Assembly (NCBI RefSeq): GCF_018614195.1
Contig: NZ_JAGGOT010000005.1
Span: forward strand, 1-52,131
Reading direction: 5' to 3'
Length of the DNA: 52,131 nt
Source: Streptomyces sp. ISL-43
GTDB taxonomy: Bacteria; Actinomycetota; Actinomycetes; Streptomycetales; Streptomycetaceae
The position numbers and the translations under genes are program-made. Positions 23,167-31,178 of this stretch are shown one piece after another. The notes beneath the pieces are model-generated. The model ran no database searches. It was not told the DNA's origin and saw only the letters and a program-made list of their open reading frames with translations. Numbering within the stretch: position 1 is the stretch's first letter; each line of letters opens with the position of its first letter.

Positions 23167-24150
23167 TCAGGACGGCCGGAGGACATCGGTGATGGGGGAG
23201 GAGAGGTTGCGGGCCGGCTCGGCGGGGTCGATCCCCGCGTCGAGGAAGGCCGTGGCGACGGTGTCGGCCAAGGGCTCGCTGCCGTCGCCCGCGTCCGTCG
23301 CGTGCCGTACGAGCGCTTCGGCGAACACCTGGGCGCGGTGCTGGCCGAAGCTCAGCTCCTGCCGTGCCCGCCGCGGGTCGTCCGGCTCGAAGGCGCATCC
23401 GACCGACGGGGTGAGGGCCCGGGTGAAGGGCGAGGTTCCCTCGGCGAGCAGTCCGGTGGCCTGGAGCGCGGACGCGCAGTCGCGGGCGACCCTCCAGGAA
23501 GGGCGCGGGAGGTAGACGACGAGGGCGTCGTTGCGGGGGTACACGACGGGGGAGGAGGCGATCTTCGCCTGCCAGGGCACGCCCGAGTCCTCCAGGAAGT
23601 CCACCAGGCGCCGCCAGACCTCCGGCGCGGCGCTCGGCGTGTCCAGGTGCCCGTACAGGCGCAGCAGCGGTCCCCTGCGCTCGGGCGCGGGGAGGCTGGA
23701 GTTGGCGAGGAAGAAGCCCGACGACAGACCCGGCCGGGCACAGGGCATGACGACGGTGACCCGGTCGCTGCCGCTGCCGTCGTCGACGCGCGCGATCACC
23801 CGGTCGTGCGGGACGCGGACCCGCAGCCCTTCCAACTGCACGACGAGGTGGTCCTCGGCCTCGGCGGCCAGCCGCCCCACGGAGGTGGTGGTCCGTTCCC
23901 CGGTGGCCTCGTCGAGAGCCGCGTCCAGGGCGGCGTTGCGCAGGGACCGCGGTTTGGCGTCCAGCGGCTTGGCGCGGCCGGAGTGCAGGGTGTCGTAGAG
24001 GACGGAGCCCAGGCGGCGGGCGAGCGCCTGCGGATTGTCCGCCTCGTAGAGCTCGCCGGCGGTCTCCGCCTTGAGCCCGCCGGCGGTCACGGTGACCCGC
24101 TCGGCCAGTACGGCGATGCGGTCGGCCAGGCCGAGGTTTCCGTACGGCAT
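23167..24150 (-). CDS. HopA1-effector-like protein, candidate phospho-Ser/Thr lyase (LanY type)
   Basis: 327 residues from ATG 24150, one base after the kinase stop. The segment ETAGELYEADNPQALARRLG followed by SVLYDTLHSGR, and later VVMPCARPGLSSGFFLA, YGHLDTPSAAPEVWRRLVDF and VVYLPRPSWRVARDC, fit the HopA1 family. In class V lanthipeptide and thioamitide clusters such proteins work beside an APH-fold kinase and eliminate phosphate to make Dha/Dhb (established for the families, inferred here). It has no transmembrane segment. The tight coupling to the kinase supports a heteromeric complex. Confidence 0.82.
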   Translation of the reverse strand: MPYGNLGLADRIAVLAERVTVTAGGLKAETAGELYEADNPQALARRLGSVLYDTLHSGRAKPLDAKPRSLRNAALDAALDEATGERTTTSVGRLAAEAEDHLVVQLEGLRVRVPHDRVIARVDDGSGSDRVTVVMPCARPGLSSGFFLANSSLPAPERRGPLLRLYGHLDTPSAAPEVWRRLVDFLEDSGVPWQAKIASSPVVYPRNDALVVYLPRPSWRVARDCASALQATGLLAEGTSPFTRALTPSVGCAFEPDDPRRARQELSFGQHRAQVFAEALVRHATDAGDGSEPLADTVATAFLDAGIDPAEPARNLSSPITDVLRPS

Positions 24151-24151
24151 G

Positions 24152-25258
24152 TCAGGCCTCCAGACCCAGGGACGAGGTGAATTCGGCCGGGGACAGGAGC
24201 ACCGTGCGCCCGATGCCCGCCGCGGCCTTGGAGACGGGGGACAGGCGGGTCGAGGAGCTCGCGGTGGCGAGCATGCGGTCCATCATGTGCCAGCCGGCGT
24301 AGGCGGCGGCCCGGGCCGAAAGCTCCCCGTCGTCCCGGACGGAGCGGGGGGCGTGCTCCAGGTAGGCGGCGTAGAAACGGCGGACGATCGGGCTGCGCTG
24401 CTCGATCTCGCCGACACCGGTGGCGATGATCTCCTCGTGCGTCGGGGTGTGCCCGATCGGCGAGGACTCGGCCAAGGTCACCGGGATCCGCAGGGCGGCC
24501 TGGAAGAGCCACTCGCCGGCGAACGCGCCGAGGTCCCTGGCGGGATCACCGATCCGGGCCTCCTCGAAGTCCGTCAGGTACAGCCGCCCGCCGGCGAGCA
24601 GGAACTGGTCCAGCCGCATGTCGCCGTGGATCGGGCACCGGGACGGGACGGACTCGTCGTCCGCGCGGCGCAGTCGGCGCAGGGCCTCGGCCAACTGCGG
24701 GTCGCCGTGCATCAGCCGCCACGTGGCCAGTTCGGCGGCGGTCGCCCCGGTGAAGAAGGCGTACGGCACCGCGTCGAGGTTCCCGGTCGGCGGCAGCGGG
24801 TGCGGCGCGGTGTCGAAGCCCGCCGGGTCCAGCCCGTGCACGGCGGCGACGGCGACGGCCGCCTGCTCGGCGAGCACCTCGTCGAAGGCGTCGTCCGCGG
24901 CCAGTTCGGCACCGCTGCGGCTCTCGAGCAGCCGGGCGAAGACCAGCAGCCCGTTCTCCGGGTCCGAGCCGAGGAGGCGCGGCGTCGCCACGCGGTCTCC
25001 GGCCGCGGCGCAGAACGCCGTGGTGCGCTCCAGCCGGGCTTCCCTGTCGGGCCCGTTGATGCGTTTGACGAAAACATCCGTTCCGTCGGCGGTTTTTCCG
25101 CTCCAATTGTCATTGCGTCCGGGATTCGCCTGCACAGTGGCCCGGTCGAGAATTCCCACCCCGAGCCGTGCGAGCAGTGAATCGACCTCCGGAACACCGT
25201 CAAGATCGACCGGCGTGAGCTGGACGGCCCCGCCTCGTACACGGCTTCCTGTCTCCAT
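24152..25258 (-). CDS. APH-fold peptide kinase (LanK type)
   Basis: 368 residues from ATG 25258. It has an aminoglycoside phosphotransferase-like fold: the ATP Lys is probably Lys65 in VFVKR, the catalytic loop is CPIHGDMRLDQF (His211, Asp213, Gln218 in place of the usual Asn), and the metal-binding motif is LTDFEEA with Asp230. In class V lanthipeptide systems this kinase phosphorylates Ser/Thr of the precursor before elimination by the HopA1-like partner, encoded next. It is first in the leftward modification operon. Without the cluster it would be annotated as antibiotic phosphotransferase; context makes peptide kinase much more likely. Confidence 0.85.
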   Translation of the reverse strand: METGSRVRGGAVQLTPVDLDGVPEVDSLLARLGVGILDRATVQANPGRNDNWSGKTADGTDVFVKRINGPDREARLERTTAFCAAAGDRVATPRLLGSDPENGLLVFARLLESRSGAELAADDAFDEVLAEQAAVAVAAVHGLDPAGFDTAPHPLPPTGNLDAVPYAFFTGATAAELATWRLMHGDPQLAEALRRLRRADDESVPSRCPIHGDMRLDQFLLAGGRLYLTDFEEARIGDPARDLGAFAGEWLFQAALRIPVTLAESSPIGHTPTHEEIIATGVGEIEQRSPIVRRFYAAYLEHAPRSVRDDGELSARAAAYAGWHMMDRMLATASSSTRLSPVSKAAAGIGRTVLLSPAEFTSSLGLEA

Positions 25259-25418
25259 ACGGCGGACAGTAAGGACGGATCAGCGCAGGCGGCAACCTCC
25301 AATTTTCCCGGTAAGTTGAAGTTCGGGGAGACCCCGTGCCCGCCCTGCTGGGCCGTTTCTCCCACGGCATTCAAGTAATGGTTGGTGGCCCCGCGCCGAC
25401 GCGGCTGTAATCCTCCGT
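25259..25418. promoter_or_regulatory. Divergent promoter region of the RiPP cluster
   Basis: 160 bp between the kinase start (leftward) and the first peptidase start (rightward) must contain both operon promoters. It includes AT-richer patches around 25295-25325 and 25365-25385. No clear operator palindrome was identified. Confidence 0.6.
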
Positions 25419-26702
25419 ATGCCGGACGCAGCGGACGCCATCCATCACACGACACTCGACAACGGCCTGCGCCTCGTGGCCCAGCGCGTCGAAGGAGCCA
25501 GCGGGGTCGGAGTATCGGTGAACTACCGGGTCGGCTTCCGGACCGAGACACCCGGACGGTCGGGCTTCGCCCACCTCTTCGAGCACATGATGTTCCAGGG
25601 GTCCCGCAACACCGTTCCGGGTGAGCACTTCGCCGCCGTGCAGGCGTGCGGTGGGATCGTCAACGGCAACACGTTCCCCGACTCGACCGACTACTTCCAG
25701 GTCGTTCCCGCCGGCGCGCTGCGCAAGGTGCTGGACCTGGAGGCCGACCGCATGGGCTTCCTGACGATCTCCCCGGAACAGTTCGCCACGCAGCGCAGCG
25801 TGGTGAAGGAGGAGATACGCCTCCAGGTCACCGGAAAGCCCTACGGCGGATTCCCGTGGACCGCGCTGCCCGGCGTGATGTTCGAGCGGTGGGCGAACAC
25901 CCACAACGGCTTCGGTGAACTGGCCGACCTCGACGCCGCGACCACCGAGGACTGCGGCGCCTTCTTCCGTACCTACTACGCCCCGGGCAATGCCGTCCTG
26001 GCCATGTGCGGCGACCTCGACCCCGAGCAAGCCCTCGCCGAGGCCCGCACGGCCTTCCGCGCCGTACCCGGCCGGACCGTCCCCGGACCTCCGCCCGACC
26101 TGGCCGAGCCGCTGCCCGAACAGGAGCGGCGCGGCGTCCGCTTCGACCCGCTGGCCCCCCAGCCGGCGCTGGCGCTGGGCGCCCGCCTCCCCGACGCCGG
26201 CCACGACCTGCGCGCGTACGCCGCCCACGTCGCGCTCACCCACCTGCTGACCACCGGCGGCCACGCCCGGCTGCGCGCCGCCCTGACCCCGCTCGGCGCG
26301 AAGGTGGACTCGGCCGCGGGCTACTTCGGGCCGCTCGCCGTCACCCACCCCGACACCTTCGTCATCGTCGCCCACCACGCCCCCGGGCTGGCCGGAGAGG
26401 TCGAGGAGACCGTCAAGGGCCACCTCGCGGAGGTCGCGAGCGGAGCGGCCCACGGAGCGGAGACGGCGCGTGCGGTGGCCTGTGCCCGAACCGCCCTCTA
26501 CCGGGACTTCGACTCGATCGCCTACCGCGTACGGTTCCTCGCCCGCGGAGCGCTCCTCTTCGACCGGGCCGCGATCGGCGAGGACCTCGCCCGGAACATC
26601 GACGACCTCACCGACGGCGACCTCGCCGCCGCGGCGGCCAACGTGTCCTCGCCCGCGGGACGCGCGCTGCTCACCCTGCTGCCCGAGGAGCCCGCCCGAT
26701 GA
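25419..26702 (+). CDS. M16 zinc peptidase, catalytic subunit
   Basis: 427 residues. The inverted zinc motif H-x2-E-H is HLFEH at residues 52-56, with the third ligand Glu132 in VVKEEIRLQ, at the usual spacing of 76 after the second His. The GGIVNGNTFPDSTDYFQVVP segment is typical of M16B. It is about half the size of two-domain M16 proteins, so it should pair with the product of the next gene, whose start overlaps its stop by 4 nt. M16 pairs occur in class V lanthipeptide clusters and are expected to remove the leader peptide (inference). No strong ribosome site precedes ATG 25419. Confidence 0.88.
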   Translation: MPDAADAIHHTTLDNGLRLVAQRVEGASGVGVSVNYRVGFRTETPGRSGFAHLFEHMMFQGSRNTVPGEHFAAVQACGGIVNGNTFPDSTDYFQVVPAGALRKVLDLEADRMGFLTISPEQFATQRSVVKEEIRLQVTGKPYGGFPWTALPGVMFERWANTHNGFGELADLDAATTEDCGAFFRTYYAPGNAVLAMCGDLDPEQALAEARTAFRAVPGRTVPGPPPDLAEPLPEQERRGVRFDPLAPQPALALGARLPDAGHDLRAYAAHVALTHLLTTGGHARLRAALTPLGAKVDSAAGYFGPLAVTHPDTFVIVAHHAPGLAGEVEETVKGHLAEVASGAAHGAETARAVACARTALYRDFDSIAYRVRFLARGALLFDRAAIGEDLARNIDDLTDGDLAAAAANVSSPAGRALLTLLPEEPAR

Positions 26703-28051
26703 GCGCACACACCGTGCCTGCCGTGTCCGCCGTGTCGGCGATCCCCGCCGCCGCCGCCGTGCCCGCCCCGGAAGTCCTCACGAGCCGGACCCCGGGCGGG
26801 CTGCGCCTGGCCGCCACCCCCCTGCGCACCGTCCCGCTCCTCCAAGCCCGCCTCGCGCTGCGGCTGCCCCTGCACACCCCGGCCGACCTGGCGGCCTCGG
26901 ACGTCGTGGCCGCCTGCTGGTCCCTCCACCCGGCCACGGCCCGGCTCGAACAGGCCGGCGGCATCGCCGCCGCGAGCCGCCGCCGCGACTGGCTCCTGCT
27001 CGGCCTGCACGCCACCGCCGACCTCCAGTCCCTCATGGCGGACACCCTGGCCGACCTCGTCCACGCCACCTTCGACGCCCGTACCGTCGAACGCGCCGTC
27101 GCCCTGGTCACCCAACAGGCCGCCGCGGCCGCCTCCCAGCCCTCCGTGCACGCCACCCGCCTCATGTGGTCGCAGTACTACGGGCATCTGCCGCCGGCCG
27201 TGGACCCGGCGCCGGATCCCGCTCTGACGGCCGCCATCACCCCGGGCGACGTCACCGAGGCGTTCGCCCGGTTCGTCTCCCCCCACCGCGGCCACCTCGC
27301 CCTCGTCGGCGCCGCCGAGCCGGAGCAGGCCATGGCCCGGTTCGCGGCCGCCGTGTCCGGCTGGACGGTCCGCGGCCAGGATCCCGCCCCGGGCACCGCT
27401 CCGGGCCCCACCGGCCCGCCGACGCCCAGGATCACGACCGGCCACCGCCCCGGCCAAGCGCAGGCACGCATCCGCCTGGTCGCGCCCGCCCCGCCCCGGC
27501 GCGGCATCGAGGACTACGCCGCCCACCAGATCGCCGCCACCGTCCTCGGCGGCAGCTTCTCCTCCCGCATCAACACGGTGCTGCGGGAACGGGACGGCCT
27601 GGCCTACCGGTGCCGGGCCGCCACCGACTACGTAGACCGGGACGTCGTGGTCATCGAGGCCGACGTGCACGCCCGCCACGCCCCGCGGGCCATGCTGCTG
27701 CTGCGGGACCTGACCGAGGAGTTCGCCGCCACCGGCCCCACCGAGGAGGAGTTCCTCGCGGCCCGCGGCTACGTCACCGGCGCCTACGCGATCAACGCGG
27801 GCTCCCAGAGCGGCCGCGCCTCCCTGCTCACCGCGGCCGTCACCCAGGACCTCCCGCCGGCACTCACCGAGGTACCGCGGGCCGTCGCCCGCCTGACCCC
27901 CGCCGATGTCCGCGCCGCCGCCGCGCACTTCGCCCCGGACCGCTTCAGCGGCGCGGTCTGCGCCGACGCGGCCGGCCTGCCCGGCTCGTGGCCCTGGGAG
28001 TCCGCCGGATCCGGCCGCACCACCCCGCCCGCCTCCAGCAGCGAAGGATGA
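26699..28051 (+). CDS. M16 peptidase-like partner subunit (non-catalytic)
   Basis: 450 residues from ATG 26699 (ATGA overlap). There is an Ala/Val/Pro-rich N-terminus, then an M16 fold without the HxxEH zinc motif. The substrate-binding R/Y pair region is present as VLGGSFSSRINTVLRERDGL followed by AYRC, the usual signature of the second M16B subunit. It should form a heterodimer with the upstream HLFEH protein. Translation is coupled on both sides. The gene order peptidase-peptidase-reductase-decarboxylase supports a common maturation pathway. Confidence 0.85.
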   Translation: MSAHTVPAVSAVSAIPAAAAVPAPEVLTSRTPGGLRLAATPLRTVPLLQARLALRLPLHTPADLAASDVVAACWSLHPATARLEQAGGIAAASRRRDWLLLGLHATADLQSLMADTLADLVHATFDARTVERAVALVTQQAAAAASQPSVHATRLMWSQYYGHLPPAVDPAPDPALTAAITPGDVTEAFARFVSPHRGHLALVGAAEPEQAMARFAAAVSGWTVRGQDPAPGTAPGPTGPPTPRITTGHRPGQAQARIRLVAPAPPRRGIEDYAAHQIAATVLGGSFSSRINTVLRERDGLAYRCRAATDYVDRDVVVIEADVHARHAPRAMLLLRDLTEEFAATGPTEEEFLAARGYVTGAYAINAGSQSGRASLLTAAVTQDLPPALTEVPRAVARLTPADVRAAAAHFAPDRFSGAVCADAAGLPGSWPWESAGSGRTTPPASSSEG

Positions 28052-29040
28052 CCACGTTGCCCACGATCAGCGTCATGTACCCGGCCATGCCCGCGGACAT
28101 AGGGGACGTGCTGCCCTACGCCCGGGTCGCCGAGAACACGTCCGGCCGCCGCCTGTGGCTCGGACAGTCGTTCACCATCGAGACCCACACCGTCTTCGCC
28201 GCCCTGACCGGCATGGGCCTCGACATCGGCTTCGGCACCGCCGTCACCCTCATGCCCCTGCGCCACCCCATGACCGCGGCCGTCAACGCCCGGTCGATCG
28301 CGGCCCTGTCCGGGCACTCGTACATCAGCGGCATCGGCCCCGGTGGCCAGGAACTCCAGCGCCGCGTCAACGGGGCCCCGTACGAGAAGCCCGTGACGGC
28401 GGCCCGCCACTACGTCCGCATGATGCGCACCCTGCTCGACGGCAAACTCGCCACCGGCGATGACGGGCCCTGGGAGACCGAGGGGGTCGAACTCTCCGCG
28501 ATGGACACGCCGCCGGTCGAAATCGGCCTCGGGGTGCTGCGCCCGGCCATGGCACGGCTGGCCGGGCAAGCCGCCGACTGGGCCATCACCTGGCTGACCC
28601 CCTTGTCCTACCTCGGCGAACGCCTCCTGCCCGTCATGGCGCAGGCCGCCCGGGACGCCGGCCGGCCCGGCCCCCCGCGCGTCGCCAGCGTCGTCCACTG
28701 CGCCCTCACCCGGCCCGGCCGTGACCTGCGACAGATCGCCCTCAAGGCCGTCGGACCGCACCTGTCCTCCCCCCACTACACCGACATGCTGCGCCAGGCC
28801 GGCATCCCCGTCGACCGCACCGACCCCGCCACCGGAGCGCGACTGGTCATCGAGCACGGCCTGTTCGCGACCGGCGACGCCGACCAGATCGCCGCCACCC
28901 TGGCCGCGTACCACGACGCCGGCGTCGACGACGTGATCGTCAACGTCTGCGGCCTGCACATGCACGAGGGGCCCGGCGCCGCGATCCGCGACCTCGCCGC
29001 CATCACCACGGCCTTCGCCCGGCGAGGTGAGCGGCGATGA
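28048..29040 (+). CDS. Luciferase-like F420-dependent reductase (LanJ-type candidate)
   Basis: 330 residues from ATG 28048 (ATGA overlap). It shows a luciferase-like TIM barrel: RLWLGQSFTIETHTVFAALT, GFGTAVTLMPLRHPM and an internal SGIGPGGQELQRR loop. DRTDPATGARLVIEHGLFAT and AGVDDVIVNVCGLH lie near the C-terminus. Related F420H2-dependent enzymes in lanthipeptide clusters such as lexapeptide reduce dehydroalanine to D-alanine (established for that family). Here the cores contain many Ser/Thr that could be dehydrated and then reduced. The cofactor is assigned by family resemblance only. Confidence 0.8.
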   Translation: MTTLPTISVMYPAMPADIGDVLPYARVAENTSGRRLWLGQSFTIETHTVFAALTGMGLDIGFGTAVTLMPLRHPMTAAVNARSIAALSGHSYISGIGPGGQELQRRVNGAPYEKPVTAARHYVRMMRTLLDGKLATGDDGPWETEGVELSAMDTPPVEIGLGVLRPAMARLAGQAADWAITWLTPLSYLGERLLPVMAQAARDAGRPGPPRVASVVHCALTRPGRDLRQIALKAVGPHLSSPHYTDMLRQAGIPVDRTDPATGARLVIEHGLFATGDADQIAATLAAYHDAGVDDVIVNVCGLHMHEGPGAAIRDLAAITTAFARRGERR

Positions 29041-29660
29041 CCGTCCTGCCGACCCCTTCCCCGGCGGCCGCACCCGAGTTCCGCGCCCGCCGACTCCTCT
29101 ACATCACCACCGGCGGGATGCAGGCGATGCTCCTGCCGGCCTGGATGAGCTGGCTGCGCACCCACTACCCGCACACCGAAGTCCACAGCGTGATCACCCG
29201 GTCCGCCCGGCGCTTCGTGGGGACCACCGCCGTCGCCGCCACGGGCGGCCGGGGGCTCCCGACCGTCGACACCTGGCCGGACGAACCGGACGGCGCCCTG
29301 CACACGCACCTCGCGGCATGGCCCGATGCCGTACTGGTCCACCCGGCGACCATGCACTTCATCGCCCGTCTCTCGACGGGCCTCGCGGACACGCCGGTGC
29401 TCCTCGCGCTCCAGTGCACCCGGGCCCCCATCGTGATCTGCCCGTCGCTCCCGCCGGGCGGCCACCTCAACCCGGCCTACCAGCGGCACGTGGTCGAACT
29501 GTCCACGAGGGAGAACATCACCGTCCTGCCGCCCGTGAACGGGGTCAGCGCGTCCACCGGCGAGGAGGGCATCGGCAGCGCCGCCTACCTCCCCGACGCC
29601 CTCACCGCCCTGGAGGACATGCGCGCATGGGCCGCGCCGAGCAGCGGTGATGCCGCGTGA
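29037..29660 (+). CDS. LanD-type cysteine decarboxylase (HFCD flavoprotein)
   Basis: 207 residues from ATG 29037 (ATGA overlap). HFCD-fold features are YITTGGMQAMLLPAWMSWLR near the N-terminus, DAVLVHPATMHFIARLSTGL, and CTRAPIVICPSLPPGGHLNP as the substrate-clamp region. Such flavoproteins oxidatively decarboxylate the C-terminal Cys of RiPP precursors to an enethiol, which then forms AviCys or AviMeCys. All three precursor peptides end in Cys with Thr five residues earlier, exactly the required substrate. Its stop overlaps the next start by 4 nt (GTGA). Confidence 0.85.
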   Translation: MTVLPTPSPAAAPEFRARRLLYITTGGMQAMLLPAWMSWLRTHYPHTEVHSVITRSARRFVGTTAVAATGGRGLPTVDTWPDEPDGALHTHLAAWPDAVLVHPATMHFIARLSTGLADTPVLLALQCTRAPIVICPSLPPGGHLNPAYQRHVVELSTRENITVLPPVNGVSASTGEEGIGSAAYLPDALTALEDMRAWAAPSSGDAA

Positions 29661-30715
29661 GCGCGTACGGCGCCGGGCAGCAGACGTCCGCGTACGGCGC
29701 CGGGCAGACCTCCGCGTACGGCGCCGGGCAGACGTCCGCGTACGACGCCGGGCAGCAGACCTCCACGTACGGCACCGGGCTCCAGACCACCCGCGTCACC
29801 CGGCTCCCCGACGGAACCGTCCGCTGGAGCCACAGCCGCGGCAGCAACCACCCGGCCCCCTACCCGCCCGTCCCGCACGACTTCACGACGCGGGCGCACG
29901 CCGCCTCCGACGACGCGCTGCGCTTCGCGACGCCCGTGGAGGCCGACGCGCAGCACGGCACCTGGGACACCGCCGGGAGCCGCAGCGCCGCACGGCTCCT
30001 GCTCACGGGGGACGGCGCGTCCGAGCAGGACGGCAGGGACGGCCCGGACGAACCGGACGGCCCGGTCGGCTCCATGCTCGGCCGTCTCGGCGCCCGCCTG
30101 CGCGTCCTGCACACCGCGCGGCCCGTGACCGCGTACCTCGGCGAGTACCCGCCGCCGCCCGGCCTGACCCGGTTCCAGCCCTGGCTCGACGGCGGCCGCG
30201 GCACCCGGGCGGGCGCCGGCTTCCACTACCGGCTGCGCAGCAGCCTCGGTCCCGACCGGCTCGCCAAGCTGCGCGAGTTCACCGAGACCCTGCTGCGGGC
30301 GACGGACGCGGACACCGTGCTGCACGGCTGGCTGACGCTCGGCAACATCGTGATGCCCGACGACCCCGGCCCCGGCCGGCCGGCCGTCGTGCTGTCCGGC
30401 CTGGAAGCCGCCCGGGGCCGTCCCGAGACGGACATCGGCTGGATCGTGGGGGAGATCGAGGAGTTCCGCCGTACCGCCGAACTGGCCTCCACACCCCGGC
30501 CCCTCCTCCCCGGCCTGACAACGGCCTTCCTGGAGGGGTACGGCCCGGGCGGCTGGGACCGGGACGTCGTCGCCGCCGGGGCGGTGGTCCGCATCGCCAC
30601 GCACGCCCACGACTTCGCCAACTACGTCGGCTGGCACGCCAGCCTCCACACGTACGTCCCGATGCTCGCGGACCTCCTGGACAGCGACGGGAACACCGCC
30701 CTGCCCGACCCGTGA
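29657..30715 (+). CDS. Degenerate kinase-fold protein with N-terminal repeats, candidate LanX cyclase
   Basis: 352 residues from GTG 29657. Residues 2-44 are five copies of an 8-9-residue unit of the type SAYGAGQ(Q)T. The C-terminal two thirds resembles an APH kinase lobe but lacks catalytic residues: HGWLTLGN (223-230) replaces HGDxxxxN, and LSGLEAARGRPETDIGWIVG replaces the usual IDWE/DFE metal site. A catalytically dead kinase fold could bind the peptide. As class V systems need a third protein (LanX) for ring closure, I infer that role. Translation is coupled to the decarboxylase gene. Confidence 0.65.
   Translation: MSAYGAGQQTSAYGAGQTSAYGAGQTSAYDAGQQTSTYGTGLQTTRVTRLPDGTVRWSHSRGSNHPAPYPPVPHDFTTRAHAASDDALRFATPVEADAQHGTWDTAGSRSAARLLLTGDGASEQDGRDGPDEPDGPVGSMLGRLGARLRVLHTARPVTAYLGEYPPPPGLTRFQPWLDGGRGTRAGAGFHYRLRSSLGPDRLAKLREFTETLLRATDADTVLHGWLTLGNIVMPDDPGPGRPAVVLSGLEAARGRPETDIGWIVGEIEEFRRTAELASTPRPLLPGLTTAFLEGYGPGGWDRDVVAAGAVVRIATHAHDFANYVGWHASLHTYVPMLADLLDSDGNTALPDP
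29660..29790. repeat. Tandem repeat encoding SAYGAGQT units
   Basis: Five imperfect 24-27-bp units of the type GCGTACGGCGCCGGGCAG at the start of the candidate cyclase gene. The first copies are nearly identical, indicating recent expansion. Confidence 0.8.
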
Positions 30716-30775
30716 GGCCCGGCACCGTTGCCGGGCTCCTGCCCGACCGAAGACGCAGCACACAGGGGGAATGCC

Positions 30776-31093
30776 GTGTCGCCGCAACCCGTCCTACCGC
30801 CCCAAGAGAAGGCGCGCCTCGTGTTGGACCTGCTGGGCAAGCGCATCACCCTCTCCCAGGCCGCGCAGCGTGCGGGCGTCTCGCCGCAGGCCGTCGCCAA
30901 CTGGCGCCGACAGTTCATCAGCGCCGGCCACGAAGGCCTGCGCCCTCCCGTCCGCCGCTCCGAGGAGGCCGAGCGCGAACGCCGGCTCCTGGACCAGATC
31001 ACGCTGTTGAAGGCGGCGCTCGGCGAGGCCCACCTCGCACTGCGCCAGCACCGCCGCGAACCCGGCCGCAGACCCGGCGGGACCCGCATCTGA
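30776..31093 (+). CDS. Orphan OrfA-like helix-turn-helix protein inside the RiPP cluster
   Basis: 105 residues from GTG 30776 (GGGGGA ribosome site). PPQEKARLVLDLLGKRITLS, then AQRAGVSPQAVANWRRQFIS as the HTH and a Leu/Ala-rich helix RRLLDQITLLKAALGEAHLA. It is a paralogue of 15634-15981 with the same layout and P-P-x-E-K start. No integrase (OrfB) and no insertion-sequence ends accompany it. Co-directional placement between biosynthetic and transporter genes suggests a cluster regulator. An IS3 relic is the alternative. Confidence 0.7.
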   Translation: MSPQPVLPPQEKARLVLDLLGKRITLSQAAQRAGVSPQAVANWRRQFISAGHEGLRPPVRRSEEAERERRLLDQITLLKAALGEAHLALRQHRREPGRRPGGTRI

Positions 31094-31178
31094 CCCCGGA
31101 CGACCGGAACAACCGGCACGACCGGCACGACCGGAAGCACCCGAACGCCGTCCCGTCTCCTGCGAAAGGCACCCCGCC

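Noticed and set aside
24152..25258. Aminoglycoside resistance gene
   Set aside because: The APH fold is present, but coupling to a HopA1-like gene and peptide precursors indicates a peptide kinase; HGDMRLDQ also differs from resistance enzymes.
26470..29040. 856-codon forward frame over the M16 and LLM genes
   Set aside because: Low-complexity Arg/Pro-rich translation in a shifted frame; only its last part equals the LLM gene start at 28048.
29660..29790. CRISPR-like array
   Set aside because: The repeats are contiguous, in frame and coding; no spacers. No CRISPR array was seen anywhere in the window.
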